The notes below the pieces were generated by a model. That model searched no databases. It was not told the DNA's origin and was given only the letters and a program-made list of their open reading frames with translations. From Raphanus sativus (lineage: Eukaryota > Streptophyta > Magnoliopsida > Brassicales > Brassicaceae), in the NCBI RefSeq assembly GCF_000801105.2, contig NC_079518.1, positions 9,370,106 through 9,434,105 of the forward strand: a DNA stretch of 64,000 nt, in the 5' to 3' direction. A program made the translations under genes and the position numbers. Below, piece by piece: positions 1 through 9,034 of the stretch; position 1 is the first letter of the stretch, and each line of letters begins with the position of its first letter.

Positions 1-93
1 GCGGAGGAGGGAGGGAGAGGGGTGGCGGCGGATGGGGTGTTGATTAGGGTTTAGGGGAGAGAGAGAGGCATTGAAGAGAGAAGAGGAAGCCAT
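1..93 (-). CDS. MTO2: Threonine synthase 1 (MTO2), first 31 codons only
   Basis: Only the N-terminus lies in the window; the gene continues off the left edge. The minus-strand ATG at 93-91 opens 31 codons starting MASSSLFNASLSPLNPNQ and ending HPIRRHPSPSLLR. This closely resembles the start of the chloroplast transit peptide of Arabidopsis threonine synthase MTO2 (AT4G29840) as I remember it; it is rich in Ser, Leu and Arg and lacks acidic residues. The enzyme converts O-phosphohomoserine to threonine with PLP in plastids and competes with cystathionine gamma-synthase for substrate. The catalytic part is not visible, so identity rests on the transit peptide and on synteny with SMXL4 and bHLH27 further along. 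Purine-rich leader sequence (GAGAGA on the plus strand) lies just upstream of the ATG. Confidence 0.75.
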   Translation of the reverse strand, partial: MASSSLFNASLSPLNPNQHPIRRHPSPSLLR

Positions 94-412
94 TTCTAGA
101 GAGAGAAAGAGAAGTGAGATTTGCGGCTGCGGGAGGGAGAGAGAGTGAGAAAGGAGAAGAAAGGCTTAAATTCAGATAAATCTTGGTTATACTAAACCGG
201 TTTTGAACCGGGTATTAGGTTTTCTTAAATCTAACACATGGGCGTAGCGATCCTTGGGCCCATGAACCCATTCAAATATGAGTCCACATCTCTCATTTGT
301 CACGTTTCAGGTGAATTAAGTGCATATTATAAGGTAGATCCATTTGACCAAACAAGAAAACAAAATTAAATTGGAAGATGTATTTTTATCGGTCACGTTT
401 ATGAAAGATATA
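94..412. promoter_or_regulatory. MTO2 leader and promoter region
   Basis: On the minus strand this is the 5' leader and proximal promoter of the MTO2 fragment. Positions 94-165 are CT-rich on the coding strand (TCTCTC runs), as is common in plant leaders. The remainder is ordinary AT-rich DNA and no other gene is visible. Confidence 0.45.
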
Positions 413-420
413 TCCATCAT

Positions 421-1272
421 CAGGGCCGGCTCTGAACAATGCCTAATGAAACATTTGCAACAGGCCCTCGAAAATTTTGAAGAAAATTACATAGATATAA
501 GCCCCCAAAATTTTTTTAGGCCCCCAAAATTTTTATTTACATAGACAGTGTAACCTAGGTTGCACGGAAGCTTCATCGGATGTCCGCTTCCCGCTTCGAA
601 ATCGGAATCGGAATCGGAATCTTGTGGAAGCTTACGGAATCTCGCTTCCAAAACGTTTCCAAAATATTCTTTTTAAAAACACGTTGAAAGCTTACGATTC
701 CATTTTGGAATCACGCTTCCATTCTATTTTAAAATCCATTGTCATGGTTCATAAAAATATAAAATCATAGTTTTTAATTAATATAAAATCTAAATTTTAA
801 TAGTAATAAATTAAAGAGAATAGAAATATACAAATATTAAAACTAATACTATAAATTATCTTTATGCATTAATGTTTTTATTAAAGATATAGCACATATT
901 CAAATATATTATGTCAATAAATTTATGAAGTTTTAAAATAATTAATATCATAATTTATTTTAAACTTAATTTATGTGTATTTTTATAGTTTTAATATGAA
1001 ATCATTTCAAAATTATTATAAATTAATAAATGCTTTATTTTAAGTTTAAATCATATGATTTTTAGTCTTAAATTATATAAATATTTCTTATATATTTAAT
1101 ATATATACATATATATGTATATATAAATATACGCTTCCAACACGTACCCGCTTCCTAAATTTTTTGAAAATTTTGCTTCTGCGCTTCCATACGCTTCCGC
1201 TTCCACGTACCCGCTTCCGTTTCCATGTAACGTAGAGTGTAACAGACCCCCAAAATCTCAAGGCCGGCACTG
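421..1272. mobile_element. Non-autonomous hAT-type element (outer of a nested pair)
   Basis: The left end begins CAGGGCCGGCTCTGA at 421 and the right end finishes GGCCGGCACTG at 1272, giving short imperfect inverted ends of the CAGNGCCGGC type. They are flanked by an 8-bp target duplication TCCATCAT (413-420) and TCCATCGT (1273-1280), 7 of 8 matching. An 8-bp duplication with CAG...CTG ends is typical of hAT elements. CCCCCAAAATTT-type subterminal sequence occurs at both ends (about 502-535 and 1246-1257). There is no transposase. A second element interrupts it at 555-1235. Confidence 0.7.
555..1235. mobile_element. hAT-like MITE nested in the outer element
   Basis: The ends are CTAGGTTGCACGGAAGC at 555 and, on the other strand, CTACGTTACATGGAAACGG from 1235. 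They are imperfect inverted repeats. The flanking 8-bp duplication AGTGTAAC is exact (547-554 and 1236-1243), so this insertion is younger than the outer element. Both subterminal zones are packed with the 7-mer CGCTTCC or its complement (about 586-725 and 1130-1225), as expected of transposase-binding arrays. The middle is AT-rich and non-coding. Confidence 0.75.
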
Positions 1273-1280
1273 TCCATCGT

Positions 1281-2346
1281 CTAGCTTTTAAATAAAATTT
1301 GAACTTTTCAGCGTGATTTTACGATCACTGTTGACCATTTTAGCATGGAAAAAACCAGCATCAAGACTCTAATCTATGGAACGTGTCGTTATCTTATTTT
1401 AGAAACTGCTCGGTGATCAAAGAAGAAAGAATTACACTACGGGTCACTTTCTATATTTATAATTACATCATAAGACAGTTTGTACTATCAAAACACTTAA
1501 TATATTTTATTGATACAGTATATATGAATTTGAAGCATTTAAGTTTTAAAAATGAAATTTATTTTATGTAAGAAAATTTGTAATAATTTCAAAATTTTAA
1601 AGTATCTTATTTTTTATAATTTATAGATATTTTATTATTTATAATTTAGTATGATACTTAAAATAAAACAATTTAAAAACATGGTAATGTTTTTTATATT
1701 TAAAAAATCACTATATTTTAATAAATTTTAATGGTATTTTTTCAATATTTTATTGCTATTTATTTTATTATTTTAAAACAATGTATTGATTAGTTTATAA
1801 AAAAAACAAGAATACAGCAATATCGAAAACTAAAAACTAAAAACCAAAAATTTAAAATCAAAAATAAAAACCAAAAATCAAAGACCAAAATCTAAAATCA
1901 AAATCTAAAAACCAAAACTAAAACTAAAAATTAATAGAAATTACAATCATCATCTACCTCAATCATTAGACCATCCGCAATGCGGATTGTAAAAGAGTTT
2001 TTAAGAGGGGTGGAATCCATAAATAAAAAGAAAAGAGGAAGATAGTTGCGAATGAAGAAACGAGTTTTGTCTGTTTCTTCCACTTTTTTGCGGACCCTAC
2101 AACACGTAGCGATTGACTCCGCTTTTTTTTTAATCAGATAAAAAAAAATTTAGAAACCCAAACGAGTTTTACTGTTGTTGATGCTCTTAGGTGTTTTATT
2201 TGATGAAAAGGCCAACTTTAAGTAAAAAAATCGACCAACTGATATATAGAAATCACAAGTCAGCCACCACCAACGTTATCGGTTGTCTTGTACTGCACGC
2301 GATCAGATCCGAGATTTTTGAGAGATTTCAAAGGGCTTATGTAGGT
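1281..2346. other. Intergenic, A-rich degenerate repeat and UPF0725 A promoter
   Basis: This is AT-rich DNA with a poly-purine stretch of AAAACCAAAAATC-like units at about 1798-1935. A similar stretch occurs at about 24640-24790, so the two may be ends of related non-autonomous elements. The last 300 bases serve as promoter and leader for the UPF0725 gene starting at 2347. No gene is seen. Confidence 0.4.
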
Positions 2347-3751
2347 ATGGCTAACAAAGAATCAAGTGAGCTGGGGAATTTACCAACATCCCCAATGGCT
2401 GAGCGGGCCCGAACGTGTGAAACTACCGGAGAACGGCTACGTAATCGTGAGCTGGCCTATGTAAGTAGTACTATTCCTTATGATATGGTTTTGAATTCAT
2501 GGTCGTTTTACTTTTGGAGTCTCACAGAATAAATTAATTTTTGCTAGGGTTTTGATCTGGATTACAAGAATGATCCGCCTACATTAGTTCCGTGTACTTG
2601 GAGTAAAAACTATGCTATCGGTCTCTATGGTAGGATTGGACTCCAATGCTACAATCTTCAGAATGTAAAAAAACTAACTAACTAACTGATATCATCAATC
2701 ATCACTTATTATTCTCTAATGTCTTTTTTTGTTTTTTTATGTTTCTGAATTTTTCGGTTTTGTTTGTTTTCCCGTTTTGACAGGGAACAAACTTAAAGTT
2801 TAAACGCTTGGAGAAACATAGTACCAAGCGGACTGGTAGGTACTCCAGTGTCTACATAACTTTGGACGCAACCGATCCGGCCACTGGCTCTGTCTGCTCT
2901 TTTCAGACTCAGTTTAGCAATGCAGGAAGCCACCTTCGGTTGAGGGCTAGGATTACCTGGTTGACCTTTGCCGCCAGAATCAAACAAATACGTAAGATTT
3001 CTTCTTATTCAATCAGGACTGTTAACTGTTTTCAAAGGTGACTCTTTTTAAAAAGTGTATTTAGAGGACTAACTGTTTTCTGACATCAGCTAACGAGCCT
3101 ATAGATGATGACTGGGACGAGGACACACCTGGAATAAATGAGTTCTACAAAGTTCCATTGCCCAAATGGTTTTCTGATGAACGTGGCAGTAAAAAGTATT
3201 ACGTGGTAATAACATCAGATGATCTATTGATCATGGAGTTTTTTTGACTTGTATATGTTTCAGTTAGTAACCCTTAGGTATCATCATTCGTTTCCTCCGC
3301 AGGTGCCAGAATCAGAGCTGCATGACAATGACTGGCTTCAACTTCTCATGGAAGTCGCCTTCTTCTCCAAAGCAAATCGTGTATGTACTTTTCTTTCTTT
3401 CTTTTTTTTTTTGTTTTTTTTAAACAATTTTCTTGTCCTCTCTCTCCCAAAGCAACAAAACTTGAGACTTGTTCTTCTCTTACACACATGTAACTGCAGC
3501 GTTTGGATGCTTACCTACCCCTGGAGCTCAACAGTGTTGTTGTGGAAACTTTGGAAGATGAGCCTCGTGACAAGCTCAAAGCTGATAACGCAATCTTCTA
3601 CATTAGTTACAAGTGTTGCGCCGATCCTTGTTCAACGCCTTTGGCTGGTGATCACCGTGCCGTAGTAAGGAAAACCATGGATGGCAAACCAGGCCACATG
3701 TGTCTTGAGGTTGCTTTTACCAAAGAACAGAACAAGAATGAAGAAGAGTAA
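2347..3751 (+). CDS. UPF0725 / DUF626 family protein, copy A (intact, six exons)
   Basis: The exons are 2347-2460, 2548-2664, 2784-2991, 3090-3205, 3303-3380 and 3500-3751. All junctions are GT/AG and in frame, giving 294 residues. The protein belongs to the Brassicaceae-specific UPF0725 (DUF626) family, for which no biochemical role is established. Recognisable blocks are YGRIGLQCYN (exon 2), YITLDATDPATGSVCSFQT (exon 3), WDEDTPGINEFYK (exon 4), ELHDNDWLQLLMEVAFF (exon 5) and IFYISYKCCADPC with VRKTMDGKPGHM (exon 6). There is no signal peptide or membrane segment. The ATG at 2347 matches the start position of copies C and F. The interior from intron 1 to exon 6 is almost identical to copy F at 51689-53087 on the other strand, but exon 1 and the 3' end differ clearly. 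Family assignment is from memory of conserved blocks. Confidence 0.85.
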
Positions 3752-3924
3752 TCTGCCTTGTTAGGTTCTATCATCAGTTCTAGTTTATGCAGTTATGTTT
3801 TCCAGACTTTTCTTTTGTTTCATGTTTTGTGTTTATTTATCTCCTCTATATGCACACACGATGTTGTGTGTTGTTTTGCTGGTGTTTTTATGTATTCAAC
3901 ACTCTTTTGAACATGTATTTTTGG

Positions 3925-3963
3925 AATATATATATATATATATATATATTTATTTATTTATTT
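3925..3963. repeat. TA / TTTA microsatellite
   Basis: A run of alternating AT from about 3928 passes into TTTATTTA units to about 3963, downstream of UPF0725 copy A. It is non-coding. Confidence 0.8.
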
Positions 3964-4099
3964 AACCTCCAACTGAGTTATTCATGTTTGCCTGTGCGCA
4001 ATTAGAACCGTAGAACTATAAATCCACAAGCTTTTGTTTTAAGAAAAAAATAATTGATCGAAACATTTTAAATTTTTAAAATCTATGGTAGAAGTCAAT

Positions 4100-4880
4100 T
4101 TCAGGAGGCATCTACATAACACTCTGAAGAGATGGAATGTGATGATAGTTCCCATACTTCTCTTGCTAGACGACAACTGAACGGTATATGTTCTGTTGTT
4201 TCTACTCCTTCTCCACAAAAAAAAACAGCAATCTGGTTCAACTTTCATCTTTCTTTTAAGCATATATTGTCTGCAACAGGAAGGGCCTTATGTAAAACCT
4301 TCCACCAGAAATGTTTGAGCTTTGGTGGTATAGGGAGATTCCAAATAGATGTCCAGAGCTTTTGTGGAACTTGATCTTCAGTAGTTTCTGAATTTAACTT
4401 TTGAAGTTGATGGTATCCAGACTTACATGTATAACGTCCATCTCTTGTAAAGATCCAGGTTGGGATAATCCGGGGAGCTTGTGATTCTTGGCCGTATGCG
4501 AGTTATTAATGGGACATCTTCCATGTGAATTACTTGAGAGATCTTTCTTGTGTTCCATGCATGCTCTTTGATTTTGTTTCACCAAACCTGAAACCACAAG
4601 TTGGTCGTTAGCTATCAAGGCTCTTGGCCTGGCAGGTCTTGGTGGATTTTCTATCCAGTTGTCTTTCCAAACTTTTATGTGTTTCCATCTCCAACCCTCC
4701 ACTTTATCCCCTGTTTTAGTAATGCCCCTTCATAGATACTTCTCCAAGCATGACTAGGTATGTGCTCCAGAGTTGTTAAGTTTTCCATAAATTTAAAAGG
4801 CTCTATAAAAGTAAAATAAATTGTACACGCCGAACATGAAACAATAATAGTTCTGGGGTTTGTGGATCTGAATGACAAGT
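4100..4880 (-). mobile_element. LINE fragment: reverse-transcriptase C-terminal zf-RVT region, decayed
   Basis: Minus-strand translation in broken frames gives the signature order of the last part of plant LINE ORF2: HAWRSIYEGALLKQGIKWRV then IKVWKDNWIENPPRPAR (about 4850-4650), followed by LWTSIWNLPIPPKLKHFWWK and VLHKALPVADNIC (about 4375-4265). These match the zf-RVT domain consensus (W..W....P.K...F.W....ALP). Stops and frameshifts separate the pieces, and the polymerase core and 5' part are absent. This is a dead fragment lying between UPF0725 copies A and B. Confidence 0.75.
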
Positions 4881-4982
4881 TTGGGGATATGGAGGAGGAA
4901 ATTGGGAATGATGAGTGGCTGATTGATGATTTTATGTATGGCGAAGAAGTAAAATGTAAAAAGTAAAATGTTGTTTTTTTAG

Positions 4983-5600
4983 ATACATCAGGTAAAAGTC
5001 GAGCTTCGGGATGAGGAATGGGACGAAAGCACGGTACATGATTTCTACAAAGGTCCGATGCCCAAATGGTTTTCTGATGAGGCCTTGGAACGTGACAGTA
5101 AAAAGTATTACGTGGTAATAAACATCATTCATTGAGTTAATAACTTGTGTTTCTTTTAGTTAGTAGCTTTAGGTATCATTCATTTGTTTCGCAGATGCCA
5201 GAATCAGAGCTGCATGACAATGACTGGCTGCAACTACTCATGGAAGTCGCCTTCTTCTCCAACTCAGATCGTGTAAGTCATTCAGTTTTAATATTCCTGT
5301 TCTCTCCCTATAAGCAGAACTTGAAACTTGTTTGTTCTCTTACACATGTAATTGCAGTGTTTGGATGCTTACCTACCCTTGGAGCTCAAAAGTGTTGTTG
5401 TGGAAACTTTTGAAGATGAGCCTCGTGACAATCTCATGGCAAACAGTGCAATCTTCTACCTAAGTTACAAGTGTTGCGCCGATCCTTGTTCAAAGCCTTT
5501 GGCTGGTGATCACCTTTACATTGTAAGGAAAACCATGGATGGGAAACCAGGCCACTTGAGTCTTGAAGTTGCTTTAAAAAAGAACAAGAAAAAAGAGTAG
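4983..5600 (+). pseudogene. UPF0725 / DUF626 copy B, missing exons 1-3
   Basis: Three exons homologous to exons 4-6 of copy A are present: about 4993-5114 (contains VHDFYKGPMPKWFSDEALE), 5195-5272 (PESELHDNDWLQLLMEVAFF) and 5358-5600 (LDAYLPLELKSVVVETFEDE to a TAG stop). Splice sites between these exons are intact and the frame is open. The first three exons are absent; instead, a LINE fragment ends just upstream. An open stretch reading FGDMEEEIGNDEWLIDDF at about 4874-4935 lies in front but has no match in the other copies. The copy is either a truncated pseudogene or a fused gene with a new 5' exon. No start codon in a family-like position was found. Confidence 0.7.
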
Positions 5601-5989
5601 ACATGTCACATGTGAATCATTTGTCATATTTAGCACGTTATGTTTTCCAAACTTTTATTATCTACGTGCGATGTTTATGTTTCTTTGGACTAGAACGAGT
5701 TGATTCGTATTTAACCTCCACTGATGAATTTCTGTTAATTGGATTGAAACCAAGTAACCCAACACGTCTTCCATATGCACAACTTCTTTTAAGATAACAA
5801 GCTAAAACATGTAATATTAACCAATCCAGGTTTTACATTTTTTAAGCATGGTCTTTTTTCGCGAGTATATGCTCCCCAGAATTCTCAAGAGAAGAAACAA
5901 TATGCAAAACTAGAAACTAAAAAATCAAACATTAAACCAACAACAAATATTAAAAGTTAAAAGAACACAACTAAAATACTGGTTCAAAA

Positions 5990-6161
5990 GAATAAAACTG
6001 CAGAAAAGTTTCTGTAACTTCAATGGCTTGGATATTTATACAGAGGACCTATATCTGCCTGAAATTCAGGGGACAAAAACAAAAAGTGTGATTCTCATTT
6101 TTCTATCAATAGTCTTCCTTAAAGGGGGCAAAAACAAAAAACAAATTCTGCAGTTTTATTC
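5990..6161. mobile_element. Small MITE-like element with 16-bp inverted ends
   Basis: GAATAAAACTGCAGAA at 5990-6005 is repeated in inverse orientation as TTCTGCAGTTTTATTC at 6146-6161, about 170 bp in total. The interior is non-coding and includes GGGGACAAAAACAAAAA-like tracts. No clear target duplication was found, so the class is uncertain. Confidence 0.45.
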
Positions 6162-6695
6162 ATTTGATTTAGTATTTTTTTAGTTCTGATTCTAGTGGTC
6201 TCTATAATGTTGGTAGAAACTAATCACTATCCCAAATTCAGAAAATATTTAGTTTATGGCTTATGTGGGTGTGTATGAATAACTTTAAAAAAATATATAT
6301 AAAAATGTAAGATTATATAAGTTTTGGTATGACAACTAAAAGATTATAACTTAACGTATTTACAAATTGAAATCGTATTAGTGAGTTGTGCTTTAGTATT
6401 TTTGCTACTTAGGACTTAGGAATGGAGTGCTTTATTCTTACCATGAATTTTAAGTTTTCTTATTTTCAAAATTTAAAGGCAATTTATACACATATTTTAA
6501 TTCTTATTGTATCTCCCAAATTCCAGTCTATTAGAAAATATAGATTTTGTCAATAAAATCCATCAAATGGAATTTTGTGGAGTTCGCATAATATTTTATA
6601 TTAAAAAATTAATGAATCGAAATACCACCTTCAATGATGGTATTTGAATTTTTTTTGCTGAGGCTACCCTTTCACCAAAAATCAGTCATCTTGGA

Positions 6696-6851
6696 CAGGG
6701 GCGAGCCAGTAAAAGGATAAAGGATGCACGTGCCCCCACAATTTTTTTAAAAACTAGTGTGTTATTTCACTAATTGTTATATGTACCTATTAAAATTTAT
6801 AGTTTTACACGTTGGTGCACCCAGTAATTATCACATCTGGATTAGCTACTG
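6696..6851. mobile_element. 156-bp hAT MITE with exact 8-bp target duplication
   Basis: The left end is CAGGGGCGAGCCAG at 6696 and the right end, read on the other strand, is CAGTAGCTAATCCAG from 6851. They are degenerate hAT-type inverted ends. The duplication ATCTTGGA is exact at 6688-6695 and 6852-6859. There is no coding content. It interrupts an older gene-like sequence that continues on both sides. Confidence 0.8.
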
Positions 6852-6859
6852 ATCTTGGA

Positions 6860-7390
6860 CAAAAACAACTTCTCTTTTTTTGCTGCCATGTCCACAACAT
6901 TAAAAAACTGCCACCGAAAGAAAGCTTGATAAAACTGTTCTGGAGGATACCATTTCCACTTCCAGAGCGCAAGGAACTCAAAGAAGCTACAGATTTGGCT
7001 CTGTTTTGTTAAGAGATTCTAGACAGAAGCACTAAGCAAAAACCTTGCAAACTGCGCTGAACTCGTCCACTGATATACCTTGACCACGTTTTTCAGATTG
7101 TTTCCCATCTCCATTTTCTGTATCGGCATGAGCTTTTCTCAAGCCTTGAGTATATGACATCAAAAGTTCTTCGCAAGATTGGATATGGTTCAGCTGCAAA
7201 AAAAAAATGCTTTTCACCGCTTCCAGACCATAAAACAATCATACGAGATCTTCAGTAGTCTCCTGTCTCAGATTGTTTCTCTGCTTTAAATCAGCAACTT
7301 TTATTGAGCCGCATTAGTAGCATCTTGAGACTGTGTTTCAGGGGAGGGGAGTTTATCTCTGCTCCCAAACTTCTGTTATGGACGTCCCTG
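6860..7390 (-). pseudogene. Unidentified gene fragment interrupted by a MITE
   Basis: On the minus strand, positions 7194-7032 read LNHIQSCEELLMSYTQGL and then GQGISVDEFSAVC in one open frame. The stretch is preceded by a TTTTTTTGCAG acceptor-like site at about 7195 and followed by a possible donor near 7045. The base composition is less AT-rich than its surroundings. I do not recognise the family. The MITE at 6696-6851 sits at its downstream end. A captured or decayed gene piece is more likely than an active gene because no start or neighbouring exon could be joined with confidence. Confidence 0.35.
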
Positions 7391-7716
7391 TCAACAAGTA
7401 ACCTCAACCAGAGCACGAGAAAGTTTAACTTCAATTTTCTTTTCATAGTAAACCACAACTTACTCTATGTTCTGACTTGGTAAGTTGTACATATCTCTTT
7501 GCGTGTGTTTACTTGGTTCTCAGTCTAAACACGCAATGAAAACATGAAGTTAAATAACGATCCCACTCACCAGTTATAAGTCCAAAAAGAGTTGAATACA
7601 TAAATACCAGCTAACACACACAGCATCGTCCACATAGATAATAAATAAAACATGCTCCAAAAGATAGTTTGCAAAAACATAACTGCTAAAATGTAACACA
7701 GACGAGCTCCAAATGT

Positions 7717-9034
7717 CTACTCTTTTTCTTGTTTTTTGGTGCGAGAAACTTCAAGCATCATGTGTTCTGGTTTCCCATCCATGGTCTTCCTCACAACGGC
7801 ATGGTGATCACCAGCCAAAGTCGTTGGATCATGGGGATAACCAGACAAAGTCACGGAAGAAGGATCGGTGCAACACTTGTAACTTATGTAGAAGATGGCA
7901 TTATCAGCCTTAAGCTTCTCACGCGCCTCTGTTGTGTAATCTTCACGAGTTTCCACAACAACACTGTTGAGCTCCAAGGGTAGGTAAGCCTTCAAACCCT
8001 GCAATTACATTGTGTAAGAGAAACAACAAGTTTGTTCAATTTGTTTTGTAAGAGATAAGAGGAGTTGCCAAAAAAAAAACAAAAAAGACTTACACGATCT
8101 GCTTTGGAGAAGAAGGCGACTTCCATGAGAAGTTGAAGCCAGTCATTGTCATGCAGCTCTGATTCTGGCACCTGTGAATTGAATGAATAAATGATACCAA
8201 AGGTTAATATAACTAGAGCAAACTACTAATACATACAAAAAAAAAATTATTAGTTAAATAAAAAAAAAAACTCCACGAATGATCATCATCTGATGTTATT
8301 ATTACCACGTAATACTTTTTACTGTCACAAGCCAAGGCCTCATCTGAAAACCATTCGCGCAGTGGACCTTTGTAGAAGTCGTGTATTGCAGGCGTGTCCT
8401 CGTCCCAGTACTCATCCACAGGCTGCTTACCAATAGGAGTTATTCTGGAGACTATGTTGATCAACGAAAGTCTGGCACCCAATCGTCTGGGACCTCCTTG
8501 GTCGCATACCAGCGTTTGGAAAGAGAAGACAGAGCCGTTGGCCGGATCCATTGCCTCCAAAGTTACGTAGAAGTCCATGGATCCAGTCATCTGCATACTA
8601 TGTTTCTCCCAGCGTATAAACTTAAAGTTTGTTCCCTGCCAAAACCAAAAAGAACAAAAAAGAAGAATCAGAAAAAAGGTGATAGATGTATGATGAGTAG
8701 TTAGTTAGTTATACCTTTTGAAAATTGTGGCATTGGAGTCCAATCCTACCATAGAGACCGATATTATAGTCCTTCCCCCACTCAGGCTCAATTAATGAAG
8801 GCGGATCGCTGTTGAAATCCAGATCAAATCCCTAACAAGTTTTTACTTGTTCCGTGAGACTCCAGATCATAATACAAAACCAACGACCATGTATTGAAAA
8901 CCATATCATGAGAAATCTCGGAGATTACTTACGTAGTCCATTACGGAACGTTGCAACGCTAGCAAGGGAGGTAATCGTACTGGTACTGGTAGCCGTTCTT
9001 CGGACGATTCACACATTTTCGCCCGCTTATCCAT
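7717..9034 (-). CDS. UPF0725 / DUF626 family protein, copy C (intact, five exons)
   Basis: The exons on the minus strand are 9034-8933, 8831-8715, 8635-8306, 8171-8094 and 7998-7717, giving 302 residues in a continuous frame with GT/AG junctions. It carries the same family blocks as copy A: YGRIGLQCHN, FYVTLEAMDPANGSVFSFQT, DEYWDEDTPAIHDFYKGP, ELHDNDWLQLLMEVAFF and VRKTMDGKPEHMMLEVS. Two features differ. First, exons 3 and 4 of the other copies are one exon here. Second, exon 6 has an extra segment (VTLSGYPHDPTTLAGD) in place of the short PLAGD of the others. Function is unknown, and the family is restricted to crucifers as far as I know. The start at 9034 gives MDKRAKMCESSEERL, parallel to exon 1 of copies A and F. 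Its closest relative in the window is copy E, with which it shares EDYTTE. Confidence 0.82.
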
